Made by a program: the position numbers and the translations under genes. Shown in pieces: positions 1-6,500 of a stretch of 6,623 nucleotides of DNA. Each line of letters begins with the position of its first letter. Positions within the stretch are counted from its first letter, which is position 1. The notes under the pieces are model-generated. The model saw only the letters and a list, made by a program, of their open reading frames with translations. It made no database searches and was not told where the DNA came from. Origin of the DNA: an uncultured Opitutales bacterium (lineage in GTDB: Bacteria > Verrucomicrobiota > Verrucomicrobiia > Opitutales > Intestinicryptomonadaceae); the NCBI GenBank assembly GCA_900545715.1, contig URAJ01000065.1, positions 1 to 6,623 of the forward strand, in the 5' to 3' direction.

Positions 1-69
1 TTATACATTCAACCATCAACTAAATAACCAAAATATTCTCCAAGTTTTACATTGACTAAAAGGGGGGCA

Positions 70-222
70 CTACAAGAGGGATACAGTCTGGGTATCTCGA
101 CTTCGAGTAGGAAATACGGTGCGGCGCGGCTGGTTGGCGCCGATTAGATAGGAATCCAGTCTGGGCATGTCAACTTCGAGTAGGGCTTCGCTACTTCGCA
201 AGCGGAAGCCCCCTTTCTTCAC
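70..222 (-). CDS. possible small hypothetical protein (50 aa), uncertain
   Basis: Reading frame of 50 codons on the minus strand, opening with GTG and closing with TAG. The reason to list it is its translation signal: AAGGAG (bases 233-228) sits 5 bases before the GTG, the best Shine-Dalgarno in the window. The GTG lies 39 bases past the stop of the GH50-like gene, so it could be the last gene of that operon. The peptide starts MKKGGFRLRSSEALLEVDMP and is rich in Arg, Ser and Thr, with no membrane segment and no family I recognise. Against coding: the frame runs through two 30-base direct repeats whose copies are 73 bases apart, so they are read in different frames, and through two GC hairpins. 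That pattern fits a noncoding repeat element crossed by an accidental frame. Confidence 0.25.
   Translation of the reverse strand: MKKGGFRLRSSEALLEVDMPRLDSYLIGANQPRRTVFPTRSRDTQTVSLL
81..110. repeat. degenerate 30-bp direct repeat, copy 1
   Basis: This copy matches bases 154-183 at 26 of 30 positions (shared core CAGTCTGGG and a shared ACTTCGAGTAG end). The copies are separated by 43 bases containing a GC-rich hairpin. In this copy CTCG-ACTT-CGAG (96-107) can form a small stem-loop; the changes in copy 2 break it. Two copies alone do not define an element, but similarity this high in a spacer suggests a repeat family. Confidence 0.6.
122..142. other. GC-rich hairpin between the two direct repeats
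   Basis: CGGCGC (122-127) pairs perfectly with GCGCCG (137-142) around a 9-base loop. No T-run follows on either strand, so it does not look like an intrinsic terminator. Its place between the two repeat copies suggests that the whole tract is one structured element. Confidence 0.45.
154..183. repeat. degenerate 30-bp direct repeat, copy 2
   Basis: Second copy of the repeat at 81-110, with four mismatches. It runs directly into the hairpin at 183-211. Both copies lie within the uncertain 50-codon frame, but in different reading frames. Confidence 0.6.
183..211. other. hairpin downstream of the GH50-like gene
   Basis: GGGCTTC (183-189) pairs with GAAGCCC (205-211), extended inward by GCT/AGC past one bulged G, leaving the 8-base loop ACTTCGCA. 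It lies 50 bases past the GH50-like stop and could stabilise or end that transcript. On the minus strand no T-run follows, so intrinsic termination is doubtful. On the plus strand a C/T-rich stretch follows. Confidence 0.4.
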
Positions 223-260
223 TTAGACTCCTTAGGCTGTTTCCCCTTGCATGATTCGCG

Positions 261-2501
261 CTACTTTGCCTCGGCGCGGATTTTGTAAAGCTCGGAAGCC
301 ACCTCGCGGCAGGCGTCGGCAAGCGCGTAATCCGGATTGTCTGTCACGCTTACAAAGCCGCATGTAGCATTCGCACCGTCTCCGCGGCCGGTAACGAACA
401 TATCCTGCCATTGGAACCAGTGCGCACCCACGATATTCGGATTTTCTATCGCGGAAATCATATATTTCTTGTAAGCCTCAGCCGCCTCTTTGGCGTTGGG
501 GACTTCAAGCAAACCTCCGTACGGAGAGCCCTTGTCTATCCTTCCGATATGGAATTCTCCGATAATCATTGGCTTGTCTTTTGCCCCGGGCGGAGGAGCG
601 TAGAACGACACGTCCGAGCGGTATATGTTGCAGCTTACAACGTCGCATATATCATACGCAGCGCGCGCGGTCAGTTCGTTCTCTACTGTCATAAAGCGGC
701 AGCCCAAGTAAAGAGCCTTGGGGCACGCCGCCTTTACGGCGTCTCTGCACACTTTAAAGTAGTGTTCCAAAAAGAGTTTTTCAAAGGCGAGCAAATCGTC
801 TTTTGCGTTTTCCATCTTTGGCTCAAAGTCCGTGCGCGCCAGGAAATCGCTCCAGTCAGAATAATTGCTTTTCCAAACTTTGTTCAATTCCGCAACAGTT
901 CCGTACTTTTTTGCCAGCATCTTTTGCATTTCAATCTTGGCGGGCTGCGTCGCAGGGCAAGATAAAACGGCGAGAGCTGTCACGCCCATTTTACGCTGCC
1001 ATGAAATCTCGTTATCTACAAATGCGCCTATGCAGTATTTCAAATTTAGCAGACCGGAATATTTTTTTACCCTTTCGGCAGTTTTCTCGGCAAATGTCGG
1101 AGCAAAATAATCCTGCATATTTCCCCATAGGGCAAAAAGCTTGCGTTTTGTATTAAGCGGTACAGTTCCGGCACTCTGTATATAGACGGTAAATGGAACA
1201 GTGTTCGATTTCATCACCGTAGCCGACGACCACGCTCCAATCGTATTCAGCCCCCATTTCTTTAGACGCTTCGACGCTATTTTCCAATAGTTGGCGACTC
1301 CGTCTTTGCCGTATTTGAGCTCGATATTCCTGCGACCGAGCGCGTATGTCTTAATCTCGCGGTTATAGTATGTAGTCCCTGGCTTGTATCCGCGCGATTT
1401 TGACACATACGCGGGATCTATTTTTTCAAAATAAAATTCCCTGTCTGTAATTGGGGTTGATTCAAAAGCGCCAACGCACGTCACCCCGATAGACCAGAAC
1501 AAGTTTCCGTCGGGATCGCGGAAGTACCATTTGCCGCCGACTTTCGCCGTTGTGAATCCCGGAGTTTTCGGCGCACCTGAGGCCGAATTTGCAAGTCCGC
1601 CGAACTCGTCCCTTCCGGCGATATCGGGTCTCGATTCATTATAGCGGTTTTCTTCCTCTATTTGTTTTTTTAAGTCTTCGACCGAGCGCGCCTTTCCTTC
1701 CCATTCTACATGCTTGAATTGCCCAAGCTCGTCCACCATCGGGAAGTATTTGTCCTTCGGGAGGTAGTATGATGGGTTTTTGATATCAAACATATTTTGG
1801 TTTATGGGGGTCTTGCGCATTCCAATAAACGCGTCGGACTTAGTTATCCATGAGTCGGCATTTATACCCTCGGCATGCGTAATTTTTAAGTCGTCTATTA
1901 TTGTCTTGCAACCCCATCGGGAGGAGAATCTAAACGCCGCGCCATTGGAGTCGGAAGGTATCATAAAATACAATTTTACATTTCCTTTTTGCCCGGGCGC
2001 CGAAGCGAAAAGATTCCGACCATAAAATTCTCCCTTGTCGCCAACCATCGAGACGTAATTATCCGAAGATTGATTTAAGGATTTTAGGAGATTGTACTTA
2101 AACTCCACAACATACACATTTCCGGGCTTAAACCTCATGCTTTTGTTGAGCTCTGCCGCAAGAATCCATTCATTAGTCGAACCCATTGAGTCGAGGCACA
2201 GCGATTTTTTCCCGGAAATCGCCTCATCTCCGGAAACAAATTTTAAAGCAATCCCCTTCCCCACCAATTTTGTGAATTTTGAAGTATCCCCTTCAAAATC
2301 TTCATCTAACAATACATTCAGCTTACTGACTCCCTTAACGGGCGCGGCGGCCACCGAGTTTTTCGGCGTATTTCCAACGGCATTTAACTTTGAATCTTCA
2401 AGAGACTTTGCCTCGCCATTGCTATTATTGGTAGATACGTCCTCAGTGCAGCCAAATATTGCAATGATTGATACTAAGAGTAATATTGATATTTTCTTCA
2501 T
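261..2501 (-). CDS. GH50-like (beta-agarase family) glycoside hydrolase lipoprotein
   Basis: Predicted lipid-anchored hydrolase of 746 aa acting at the cell envelope on a polysaccharide or oligosaccharide. Residues 1-18 (MKKISILLLVSIIAIFGC) form a lipoprotein signal with the lipobox Cys at 18, followed by a Ser/Asn-rich linker to about 60. Residues about 61-210 look like a beta-sandwich carbohydrate-binding-type domain (DEDFEGD near the start, DDLKI near the end). From about 320 a clan GH-A TIM barrel begins with FRDPDGNLFWSIGV (327-340), a typical GH50 opening. GAFVDNEISW places the acid/base Glu at 498, and IIGEFHIG places the nucleophile Glu at 649; HWFQWQD (694-700) closes the barrel. The ATG at 2501 was chosen because it puts the signal peptide first; a frame-extending TTG at 2531 overlaps the previous gene and has no Shine-Dalgarno. 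The start follows the PEP-CTERM-like gene by 7 bases, so the two are probably co-transcribed. Family is known from motifs; agarose specificity is not shown, and GH42-like relatives are the main alternative. Confidence 0.85.
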   Translation of the reverse strand: MKKISILLLVSIIAIFGCTEDVSTNNSNGEAKSLEDSKLNAVGNTPKNSVAAAPVKGVSKLNVLLDEDFEGDTSKFTKLVGKGIALKFVSGDEAISGKKSLCLDSMGSTNEWILAAELNKSMRFKPGNVYVVEFKYNLLKSLNQSSDNYVSMVGDKGEFYGRNLFASAPGQKGNVKLYFMIPSDSNGAAFRFSSRWGCKTIIDDLKITHAEGINADSWITKSDAFIGMRKTPINQNMFDIKNPSYYLPKDKYFPMVDELGQFKHVEWEGKARSVEDLKKQIEEENRYNESRPDIAGRDEFGGLANSASGAPKTPGFTTAKVGGKWYFRDPDGNLFWSIGVTCVGAFESTPITDREFYFEKIDPAYVSKSRGYKPGTTYYNREIKTYALGRRNIELKYGKDGVANYWKIASKRLKKWGLNTIGAWSSATVMKSNTVPFTVYIQSAGTVPLNTKRKLFALWGNMQDYFAPTFAEKTAERVKKYSGLLNLKYCIGAFVDNEISWQRKMGVTALAVLSCPATQPAKIEMQKMLAKKYGTVAELNKVWKSNYSDWSDFLARTDFEPKMENAKDDLLAFEKLFLEHYFKVCRDAVKAACPKALYLGCRFMTVENELTARAAYDICDVVSCNIYRSDVSFYAPPPGAKDKPMIIGEFHIGRIDKGSPYGGLLEVPNAKEAAEAYKKYMISAIENPNIVGAHWFQWQDMFVTGRGDGANATCGFVSVTDNPDYALADACREVASELYKIRAEAK

Positions 2502-2508
2502 AAAAAAT

Positions 2509-3861
2509 TTAGCTTTTTTTGCGGCGCGCAATTGCCGTTGCCAATGCTATCATGCCCAGAAGTGCTGCAGTAACACAAGGTTCCGGAACATTGTAAACGA
2601 GAGTTCCACCTTCTCCGACTGAACCGTTTAGAATGAACTCACCGCCAAGCTCGTTGCCGTTTTCGTCGAATGCCACGAGTGCCGAATTAGCATCGAATTC
2701 GTCGGACAGATATTCAAAATCGACAACTATGATATCGTGCGAAGCCAAGTCCTTGGAAGAGAACACAACCTTAACCGCATCAGCCTCCGATACCGACAGC
2801 GTATCCGCAAATATCGTGCCTCCGTAAACGAGCTCTCCTCCGCCAATCGACAGCGTCCCGACCTTTTCAGAGGTTGTGAGCTTCAAGCTGCCGCCGTCAA
2901 GGGAAACCGTATTTATTGCAAGCTCGCTGTTTAATATGAATTCGCCTTTGGTGACGTTTACGTTGTCGATTTGCATGTCGCTCTTTTCAGCAACCCCCGA
3001 TATGCCAATTGAAGCCCCGTTTGCCGCCTTGTAAATGCTCACGGATTGGCGCCCGTCGCCATTCATGGTAAAGTTGACCGTCGAGCTGGAAGTGGAGAAG
3101 TCTGCAAACACTCCCTTGAAATCGCCGCCCTTAAAAGTTCCGTCGGCGGAGTTTTGGAAGACGAAGTCCGCAACGACATTTTTGCTGGCGGTCATAAGCA
3201 CGCCTTTGCCACTCGATGAGAGCCCGCCCAAATTCGCCAAAAAGTTGGATCCCGTGCTTGAGTTGTTGTCGCGCATATCAAATGCGTGGCCTCCGCCTGC
3301 AGACGCTTCGCCGGTATATTCAAATTTTAGGGCGCCGGCCACGTCCATCTGCATTGTGTTTCCCTTTACAAAGCTTACGCGCGTCGCGTGGTATTTGGAC
3401 GTGGAGAGTATCATGTCCCCGCCGACATTCAGAAATTTAAATGTCGAGGCGGAATTGTCGTTGGCAAACCTCAACTGCTTAACCGACTTGCTGTCGTACA
3501 TATAGTCGGAATCTACCCGGCTAATATAGTCGCCGGTAAAATTCATAGTGTTCAATACGTGAATTTCCGTATTTACCGTCGAGATTAGTGAGCGAAACGC
3601 TTTCGTAGTGTTCCCCTGCAAACGCGCCGGATTTGACAACTGCCCTTGGGTTGGCTTATTATTTTTGTTAACATTAAAAATGGTGTTTTCATCGGGCGCA
3701 ACGGTGACGGGATTGTCGTATCCGGACTCGTCTTCGCTCCAGCTCGTAAGGGCGGTCATAGTTCCTTCATATTGACCTATCCAGTAATAATTCTTATAAT
3801 TGTCCTGCGCAAACAGTGAAGCCGCGCAAAACATTGCTATGGTGAAGGGAATTCTTTTCAT
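2509..3861 (-). CDS. secreted beta-rich protein with PEP-CTERM-like anchor
   Basis: Predicted exported surface protein of 450 aa. Residues 1-18 (MKRIPFTIAMFCAASLFA) are a Sec signal peptide, with likely cleavage before Gln19. The mature part begins NYYWIG and continues as Gly/Ser/Asn/Thr-rich short strands (such as LDGGSLKLTT and GTLSIGGGELVYGG), which resembles autotransporter-associated beta-strand or beta-helix proteins. The C-terminus carries VPEP (425-428), a hydrophobic segment (about 430-445) and the basic tail RRKKS: the three-part PEP-CTERM plan that exosortase systems process. No exosortase gene is in the window. The ATG is preceded by AAGGA (3872-3868) with 6 bases of spacing. It is first in a likely two-gene unit with the GH50-like lipoprotein. 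No catalytic motif is visible, so a structural, adhesive or glycan-binding role is only inferred. Confidence 0.85.
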   Translation of the reverse strand: MKRIPFTIAMFCAASLFAQDNYKNYYWIGQYEGTMTALTSWSEDESGYDNPVTVAPDENTIFNVNKNNKPTQGQLSNPARLQGNTTKAFRSLISTVNTEIHVLNTMNFTGDYISRVDSDYMYDSKSVKQLRFANDNSASTFKFLNVGGDMILSTSKYHATRVSFVKGNTMQMDVAGALKFEYTGEASAGGGHAFDMRDNNSSTGSNFLANLGGLSSSGKGVLMTASKNVVADFVFQNSADGTFKGGDFKGVFADFSTSSSTVNFTMNGDGRQSVSIYKAANGASIGISGVAEKSDMQIDNVNVTKGEFILNSELAINTVSLDGGSLKLTTSEKVGTLSIGGGELVYGGTIFADTLSVSEADAVKVVFSSKDLASHDIIVVDFEYLSDEFDANSALVAFDENGNELGGEFILNGSVGEGGTLVYNVPEPCVTAALLGMIALATAIARRKKS

Positions 3862-3867
3862 AACAAA

Positions 3868-3872
3868 TCCTT
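3868..3872 (-). promoter_or_regulatory. Shine-Dalgarno of the PEP-CTERM-like gene
   Basis: AAGGA on the minus strand, 6 bases before the ATG at 3861. It fixes this start and shows that the organism uses Shine-Dalgarno pairing at least for some genes, while thyA, folA and the GH50-like gene show none. Confidence 0.6.
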
Positions 3873-3935
3873 ATTCTTTTCCTGTAAAAAGAAATAAATT
3901 CTGCGCTGCAAGTCGCAAGCAAAACAATGGTATAT

Positions 3936-3956
3936 TTTTTTTAACAGTTAAAAAAA
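3936..3956. promoter_or_regulatory. 21-bp dyad, candidate operator
   Basis: TTTTTTTAAC (3936-3945) and GTTAAAAAAA (3947-3956) are perfect reverse complements around a single A. A one-base centre is too tight for an RNA hairpin, so a dimeric DNA-binding protein is the natural reading, with TTAAC-N-GTTAA as the core. It is centred 85 bases before the start of the PEP-CTERM-like gene, where an operator or activator site could lie. The outer T and A runs are low complexity, so only the core is informative. I see no convincing -35/-10 pair beside it. Confidence 0.35.
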
Positions 3957-4064
3957 CGCAAAAAAATCAGCGCGCTTTGGAATCAAATAGAGCTCAACGC
4001 CGCAATTTTAAACGTATCCGCACTAAAAAATGGCAACTAAAAAATCGCCGCCGCATGCCGCGAC

Positions 4065-4086
4065 AAAAAAAACGCCTGTTAAGGCG
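4065..4086 (-). terminator. intrinsic terminator of the YugP-type gene
   Basis: In the minus-strand transcript CGCCT pairs with AGGCG around the tetraloop TAAC and is followed at once by eight U (plus-strand A-run 4065-4072). It starts 38 bases after the stop codon of the peptidase gene. The stem is short (5 bp) but GC-rich, and the U-run is strong. It should insulate the PEP-CTERM/GH50 unit from upstream transcription. Confidence 0.7.
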
Positions 4087-4124
4087 GCTTTAAAGTGTCC
4101 GTTGTACGAATATTTCCGAGCGCT

Positions 4125-4799
4125 TTATTCGCGCGACGAATTTGCGCGGGCGAGCATATACAAAAGCCATCCCAACGACGACACAAAAGCCGCAACGTAC
4201 GTAAAAGCGGCCGCGTCCAAGACGCTTTCAACGCCCTCCGACTCCCCTCCGCCGATAATTCCGAGCTTTCTTAGGCTCTCTTTCGCGCGGGTCGAGGCGT
4301 TAAATTCAACCGGCAGCGTCACGAGCTGAAACACCGTAAGAACAAGGTATATCGCAACGCCCACATAGAGTGTTGCAACGCTGTGGAATAGGAAAAATCC
4401 GCCAATCATTACAATCGGCAAAAGCTGGCATGCAAAATTTGTAATCGGCACAAGCGCCATTCGCAAATTCAGAGGCGCATATCCAACCTTATGCTGTATG
4501 GCATGCCCAGCCTCGTGCGCGGCGACTCCGAGCGCCGCAATGCTCGTTCCGTAGAAATTGTCGCGGCTTAACGCGAGAACTTTTCTCGAAGGATCGTAGT
4601 GGTCTGTGAGCGTTCCGTCTATGGGGACGATATCGACGTCGGAAATCCCCGCCGAGCGCATTACTGCCGCCGCGGCGTCGCGCCCCGTAAGTCCGGATGC
4701 CGACGCTATTTTTGAATAGTGCGAATACGCGCCGGATACGCGCGCTTGCGCCCAAATCCCCACTATTATTGGTACTATTATTAAGATCAAAAATTCCAT
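4125..4799 (-). CDS. YugP-type membrane zinc metallopeptidase
   Basis: Predicted inner-membrane neutral zinc metallopeptidase of the YugP family (Zn_protease_2); its physiological substrate is not established. With the ATG at 4799 it is 224 aa, close to the usual 225 or so. A membrane segment at about 2-17 ends in IWAQARV, a family hallmark. AAHEAGHAIQH supplies zinc ligands His95 and His99 with catalytic Glu96, and LPVEFNAS (162-169) holds the likely third ligand, Glu166. Further hydrophobic segments lie at about 119-140, 143-163 and 199-217. An in-frame TTG at 4829 would add ten residues (MHAINKQTIS) and has a strong GGAGGG 5-6 bases before it, whereas the ATG has no Shine-Dalgarno; the start is therefore open. 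It lies 62 bases after folA, with a hairpin between, and has its own terminator downstream. Confidence 0.9.
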   Translation of the reverse strand: MEFLILIIVPIIVGIWAQARVSGAYSHYSKIASASGLTGRDAAAAVMRSAGISDVDIVPIDGTLTDHYDPSRKVLALSRDNFYGTSIAALGVAAHEAGHAIQHKVGYAPLNLRMALVPITNFACQLLPIVMIGGFFLFHSVATLYVGVAIYLVLTVFQLVTLPVEFNASTRAKESLRKLGIIGGGESEGVESVLDAAAFTYVAAFVSSLGWLLYMLARANSSRE

Positions 4800-4834
4800 C
4801 GATATAGTCTGTTTATTTATTGCATGCAAAAATA

Positions 4835-4856
4835 CCCTCCGACGGCATATTCGGAG
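4835..4856 (-). promoter_or_regulatory. hairpin covering a GGAGGG Shine-Dalgarno, or weak folA terminator
   Basis: On the minus strand CTCCGA (4856-4851) pairs with TCGGAG (4842-4837) around an 8-base loop. Two readings compete. As a terminator for folA it starts 5 bases after the stop codon, but the stem is only 6 bp and just five U follow, after GGUA. As a translational element, its 3' arm contains most of GGAGGG (4840-4835), which sits ideally before a TTG start (4829) for the peptidase; folding would hide that site. Both could be true. Confidence 0.4.
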
Positions 4857-4861
4857 AATTT

Positions 4862-5332
4862 TTACTTTCTTATATACCTAATAACGTCAAAAAGCTCATT
4901 TTCTAAAATAATTTCTTTTTTCTCAAACAGGTCGGCGAAGTCGGGGAAATACACGTCGCCCTGCGGCGACATTTTAACTCGGCTGAGAATGAGCTCCGAG
5001 CATTCCGGCAAAGCGGCCTTGTACAGGGCAGCCCCGCCGCAAATCCATACTGTGCGAGGGTCGCCGCGATAGGCTGAAGCCGCCTCTTCCAAAGAAGCGA
5101 ACGCGCGCGCGCCTTTTACGAGCTCCGGGCGCGATGTGAGCACCGCGTTTTCACGTCCCGGCAGGGGTTTTGCGCCGAGGCTTTCCCAAGTTCGCCGACC
5201 CATCAATAATACGCCGCCCATGGTTGTCCGTTTGAAATGGCGAAAGTCCTCCGGTATTCTCCACGGGATTTCAAGCCCCCTGCCTATCACCCCGTTTTCT
5301 GCGACTGCCGCTATTGCCTTAAAATTTCTCAT
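4862..5332 (-). CDS. folA: dihydrofolate reductase
   Basis: Cytoplasmic enzyme that reduces dihydrofolate to tetrahydrofolate with NADPH. At 156 aa it is close to the E. coli enzyme (159 aa). Visible family features: [11 protein letters not shown] (9-19, the Met20-loop region), IPWRIPEDF with Trp24 and the active-site acid Asp29 (equivalent to E. coli Asp27), FK at 33-34, [11 protein letters not shown] (43-53) for NADPH binding, PLPGR (56-60), and ICGG (97-100) before ALYKAALP, the second nucleotide-binding glycine pair. The chain ends in FDVIRYIRK, a typical final strand. Its ATG overlaps the thyA TGA in an ATGA junction and has no Shine-Dalgarno, so translation probably depends on ribosomes finishing thyA. 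It recycles the dihydrofolate that ThyA makes. Nothing suggests a resistance-type plasmid variant. Confidence 0.97.
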   Translation of the reverse strand: MRNFKAIAAVAENGVIGRGLEIPWRIPEDFRHFKRTTMGGVLLMGRRTWESLGAKPLPGRENAVLTSRPELVKGARAFASLEEAASAYRGDPRTVWICGGAALYKAALPECSELILSRVKMSPQGDVYFPDFADLFEKKEIILENELFDVIRYIRK

Positions 5333-6126
5333 ACTGCAATCGGGGCTTTTATGGACGGGTGTGGATCGTATCCCTCGAATACGAAGTCTTCAAAGACGAA
5401 GTCGCGGATATTTTTGCGCGCGGGGTTGAGATGCAGAACAGGCAACTTGCGGGGCTCGCGCGAGAGCTGGGTCTTTACCTGTTCGAGGTGGTTCTTATAT
5501 ATGTGCAAGTCTCCGAAGGTATGGATAAATTCGCGCGGTTTGTATCCGCAGACCTGCGCCACCATCATTGTAAGCATTGCGTATGAAGCTATGTTGAACG
5601 GCACTCCGAGGAATAAATCGGCGCTGCGCTGGTAAAGTTGGCATCTGAGCTCGCCCGCGGCGTTTACATGGAATTGGAAGAGCGCATGGCACGGCGGCAG
5701 CGCCATTTTGTCGAGTTCTCCCGGATTCCATGCGCTCACGATATGCCTGCGCCCGAACGGATCTTTTTTCAAGCCGTCGATGAGCTTGTCTATCTGGTTT
5801 ACGCTCCGCCCGTCCGGTGTTCGCCAATCAGTCCATTGGGCGCCGTATATGCGGCCGAGATCACCGTTTTCGTCTGCCCATTCGTCCCAGATTGTGACGC
5901 GGTTGTCGTTTAAATACTTAATATTCGTATCGCCTTTCAGGAACCATAAGAGTTCGTAGATTATCGAGCGCGTATGGAGTTTTTTTGTAGTAAGCAGCGG
6001 GAATGAAGTGCGCAAGTCGAAGCGCGTCTGGGCTCCGAAGACGCCTATTGTGCCCACGCCCGTTCTGTCGGAGCGTTCCTCTCCGTTTTCGAGAACGAAT
6101 TTCAGCAGATCGAGGTACTGTTTCAT
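5329..6126 (-). CDS. thyA: thymidylate synthase
   Basis: Cytoplasmic enzyme that methylates dUMP to dTMP using 5,10-methylene-tetrahydrofolate, releasing dihydrofolate. At 265 aa it is one residue longer than E. coli ThyA (264), with the extra residue around 155-158. Motifs: RTGVGT (21-26, phosphate-binding Arg21), [38 protein letters not shown] (89-101), [14 protein letters not shown] with the paired arginines, PPCHALFQF with nucleophile Cys146, [21 protein letters not shown] (dUMP-binding Arg167, Asp170 and Asn178), and the C-terminal APIAV that closes over the active site. The ATG at 6126 gives [15 protein letters not shown], matching the family start, although the leader before it has no Shine-Dalgarno. 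First gene of a thyA-folA operon divergent from tRNA-Lys. Confidence 0.98.
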   Translation of the reverse strand: MKQYLDLLKFVLENGEERSDRTGVGTIGVFGAQTRFDLRTSFPLLTTKKLHTRSIIYELLWFLKGDTNIKYLNDNRVTIWDEWADENGDLGRIYGAQWTDWRTPDGRSVNQIDKLIDGLKKDPFGRRHIVSAWNPGELDKMALPPCHALFQFHVNAAGELRCQLYQRSADLFLGVPFNIASYAMLTMMVAQVCGYKPREFIHTFGDLHIYKNHLEQVKTQLSREPRKLPVLHLNPARKNIRDFVFEDFVFEGYDPHPSIKAPIAV

Positions 6127-6163
6127 GCGTATAGGAGTAAAGGGAATAAAAAATTAACGCAAG

Positions 6164-6191
6164 TTTATATATTTTGGGCCTTGCCATGCAA
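6164..6191 (-). promoter_or_regulatory. candidate sigma70-type promoter for thyA-folA
   Basis: On the minus strand TTGCAT (6191-6186) and TATAAA (6169-6164) are 16 bases apart. The -10 matches the consensus at five of six positions, the -35 at only three. Transcription would start near 6157, leaving a leader of about 30 bases before thyA. The spacer is A/T-rich, so chance matches are possible. Confidence 0.4.
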
Positions 6192-6241
6192 CACCAAATG
6201 GAAAATAGTCGGAACGCGGCGGCATCTGTAAAAAATATGAC

Positions 6242-6270
6242 ACCGGCGCATGCCAACTATGCGCAGCGGT
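6242..6270. other. orphan hairpin between thyA and tRNA-Lys
   Basis: ACCG+GCGCAT (6242-6251) pairs with ATGCGC+CGGT (6259-6264 and 6267-6270) around the loop GCCAACT, with a 2-base bulge: ten pairs in all. On the minus strand six T follow after six bases (plus-strand A-run 6230-6235), giving a loose terminator-like layout, yet no minus-strand gene lies between it and the tRNA. The surrounding 6127-6415 spacer is otherwise A/T-rich with no convincing gene. Confidence 0.4.
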
Positions 6271-6400
6271 AATTATTCGCAAGTGTGTGCCGAATAGATA
6301 AAAAATGCATAAATAAAAATACCCGACATTCGATTTTTGCTGTTTTAGTGAAAAAAGTTCATTTTTTTCTTGCATAGAGTGGGCAAAAAAATACGTTGTA

Positions 6401-6406
6401 TAGAAT
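6401..6406 (+). promoter_or_regulatory. possible -10 box for tRNA-Lys
   Basis: TAGAAT matches the sigma70 -10 consensus at five of six positions and ends 9 bases before the tRNA, which would give a leader of only a few bases. A poor -35 (TGGGCA, 6380-6385) is 15 bases upstream. Weak evidence. Confidence 0.25.
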
Positions 6407-6415
6407 AATAATTAT

Positions 6416-6488
<73 letters not shown>

Positions 6489-6500
6489 CTTCTTTAAAAC

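Noticed and set aside
1..16. A possible start (ATG at 16-14, minus strand) of another gene running off the left edge.
   Set aside because: Only five codons are inside the window and the nearest GGAG is about 20 bases upstream, too little to support a gene.
81..183. A minimal CRISPR array (two repeats with a 43-base spacer).
   Set aside because: Only two copies, four mismatches between them, no further units, no cas genes, and a GC hairpin in the 'spacer'.
411..965. Long plus-strand frame opposite the GH50-like gene (184 aa), and similar plus-strand frames at 2092-2622 and 3035-3505.
   Set aside because: They lie wholly or mostly antisense to confident minus-strand genes and their translations show no family motifs, so they are shadows of codon bias.
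2502..2531. Ten-residue N-terminal extension of the GH50-like protein from a TTG at 2531.
   Set aside because: It overlaps the end of the previous gene, lacks a Shine-Dalgarno, and would put residues MRAAKKAKFF before a clean lipoprotein signal that starts at the ATG.
4030..4329. Plus-strand frame starting MATKKSPPHAATKKTPVKAA, which looks like a histone-H1-like Lys/Ala/Pro tail.
   Set aside because: Its first 60 bases read across the spacer and the peptidase terminator, and from 4125 it is purely antisense to the well-supported YugP-type gene. No Shine-Dalgarno; the Lys-rich look comes from A-runs.
6154..6375. Minus-strand 73-codon frame (MQEKNELFSLKQQK...) just upstream of thyA.
   Set aside because: No Shine-Dalgarno, no recognisable family, odd aromatic-rich composition; it runs through the hairpin and the candidate thyA promoter. 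It looks like a chance frame in an A/T-rich spacer.
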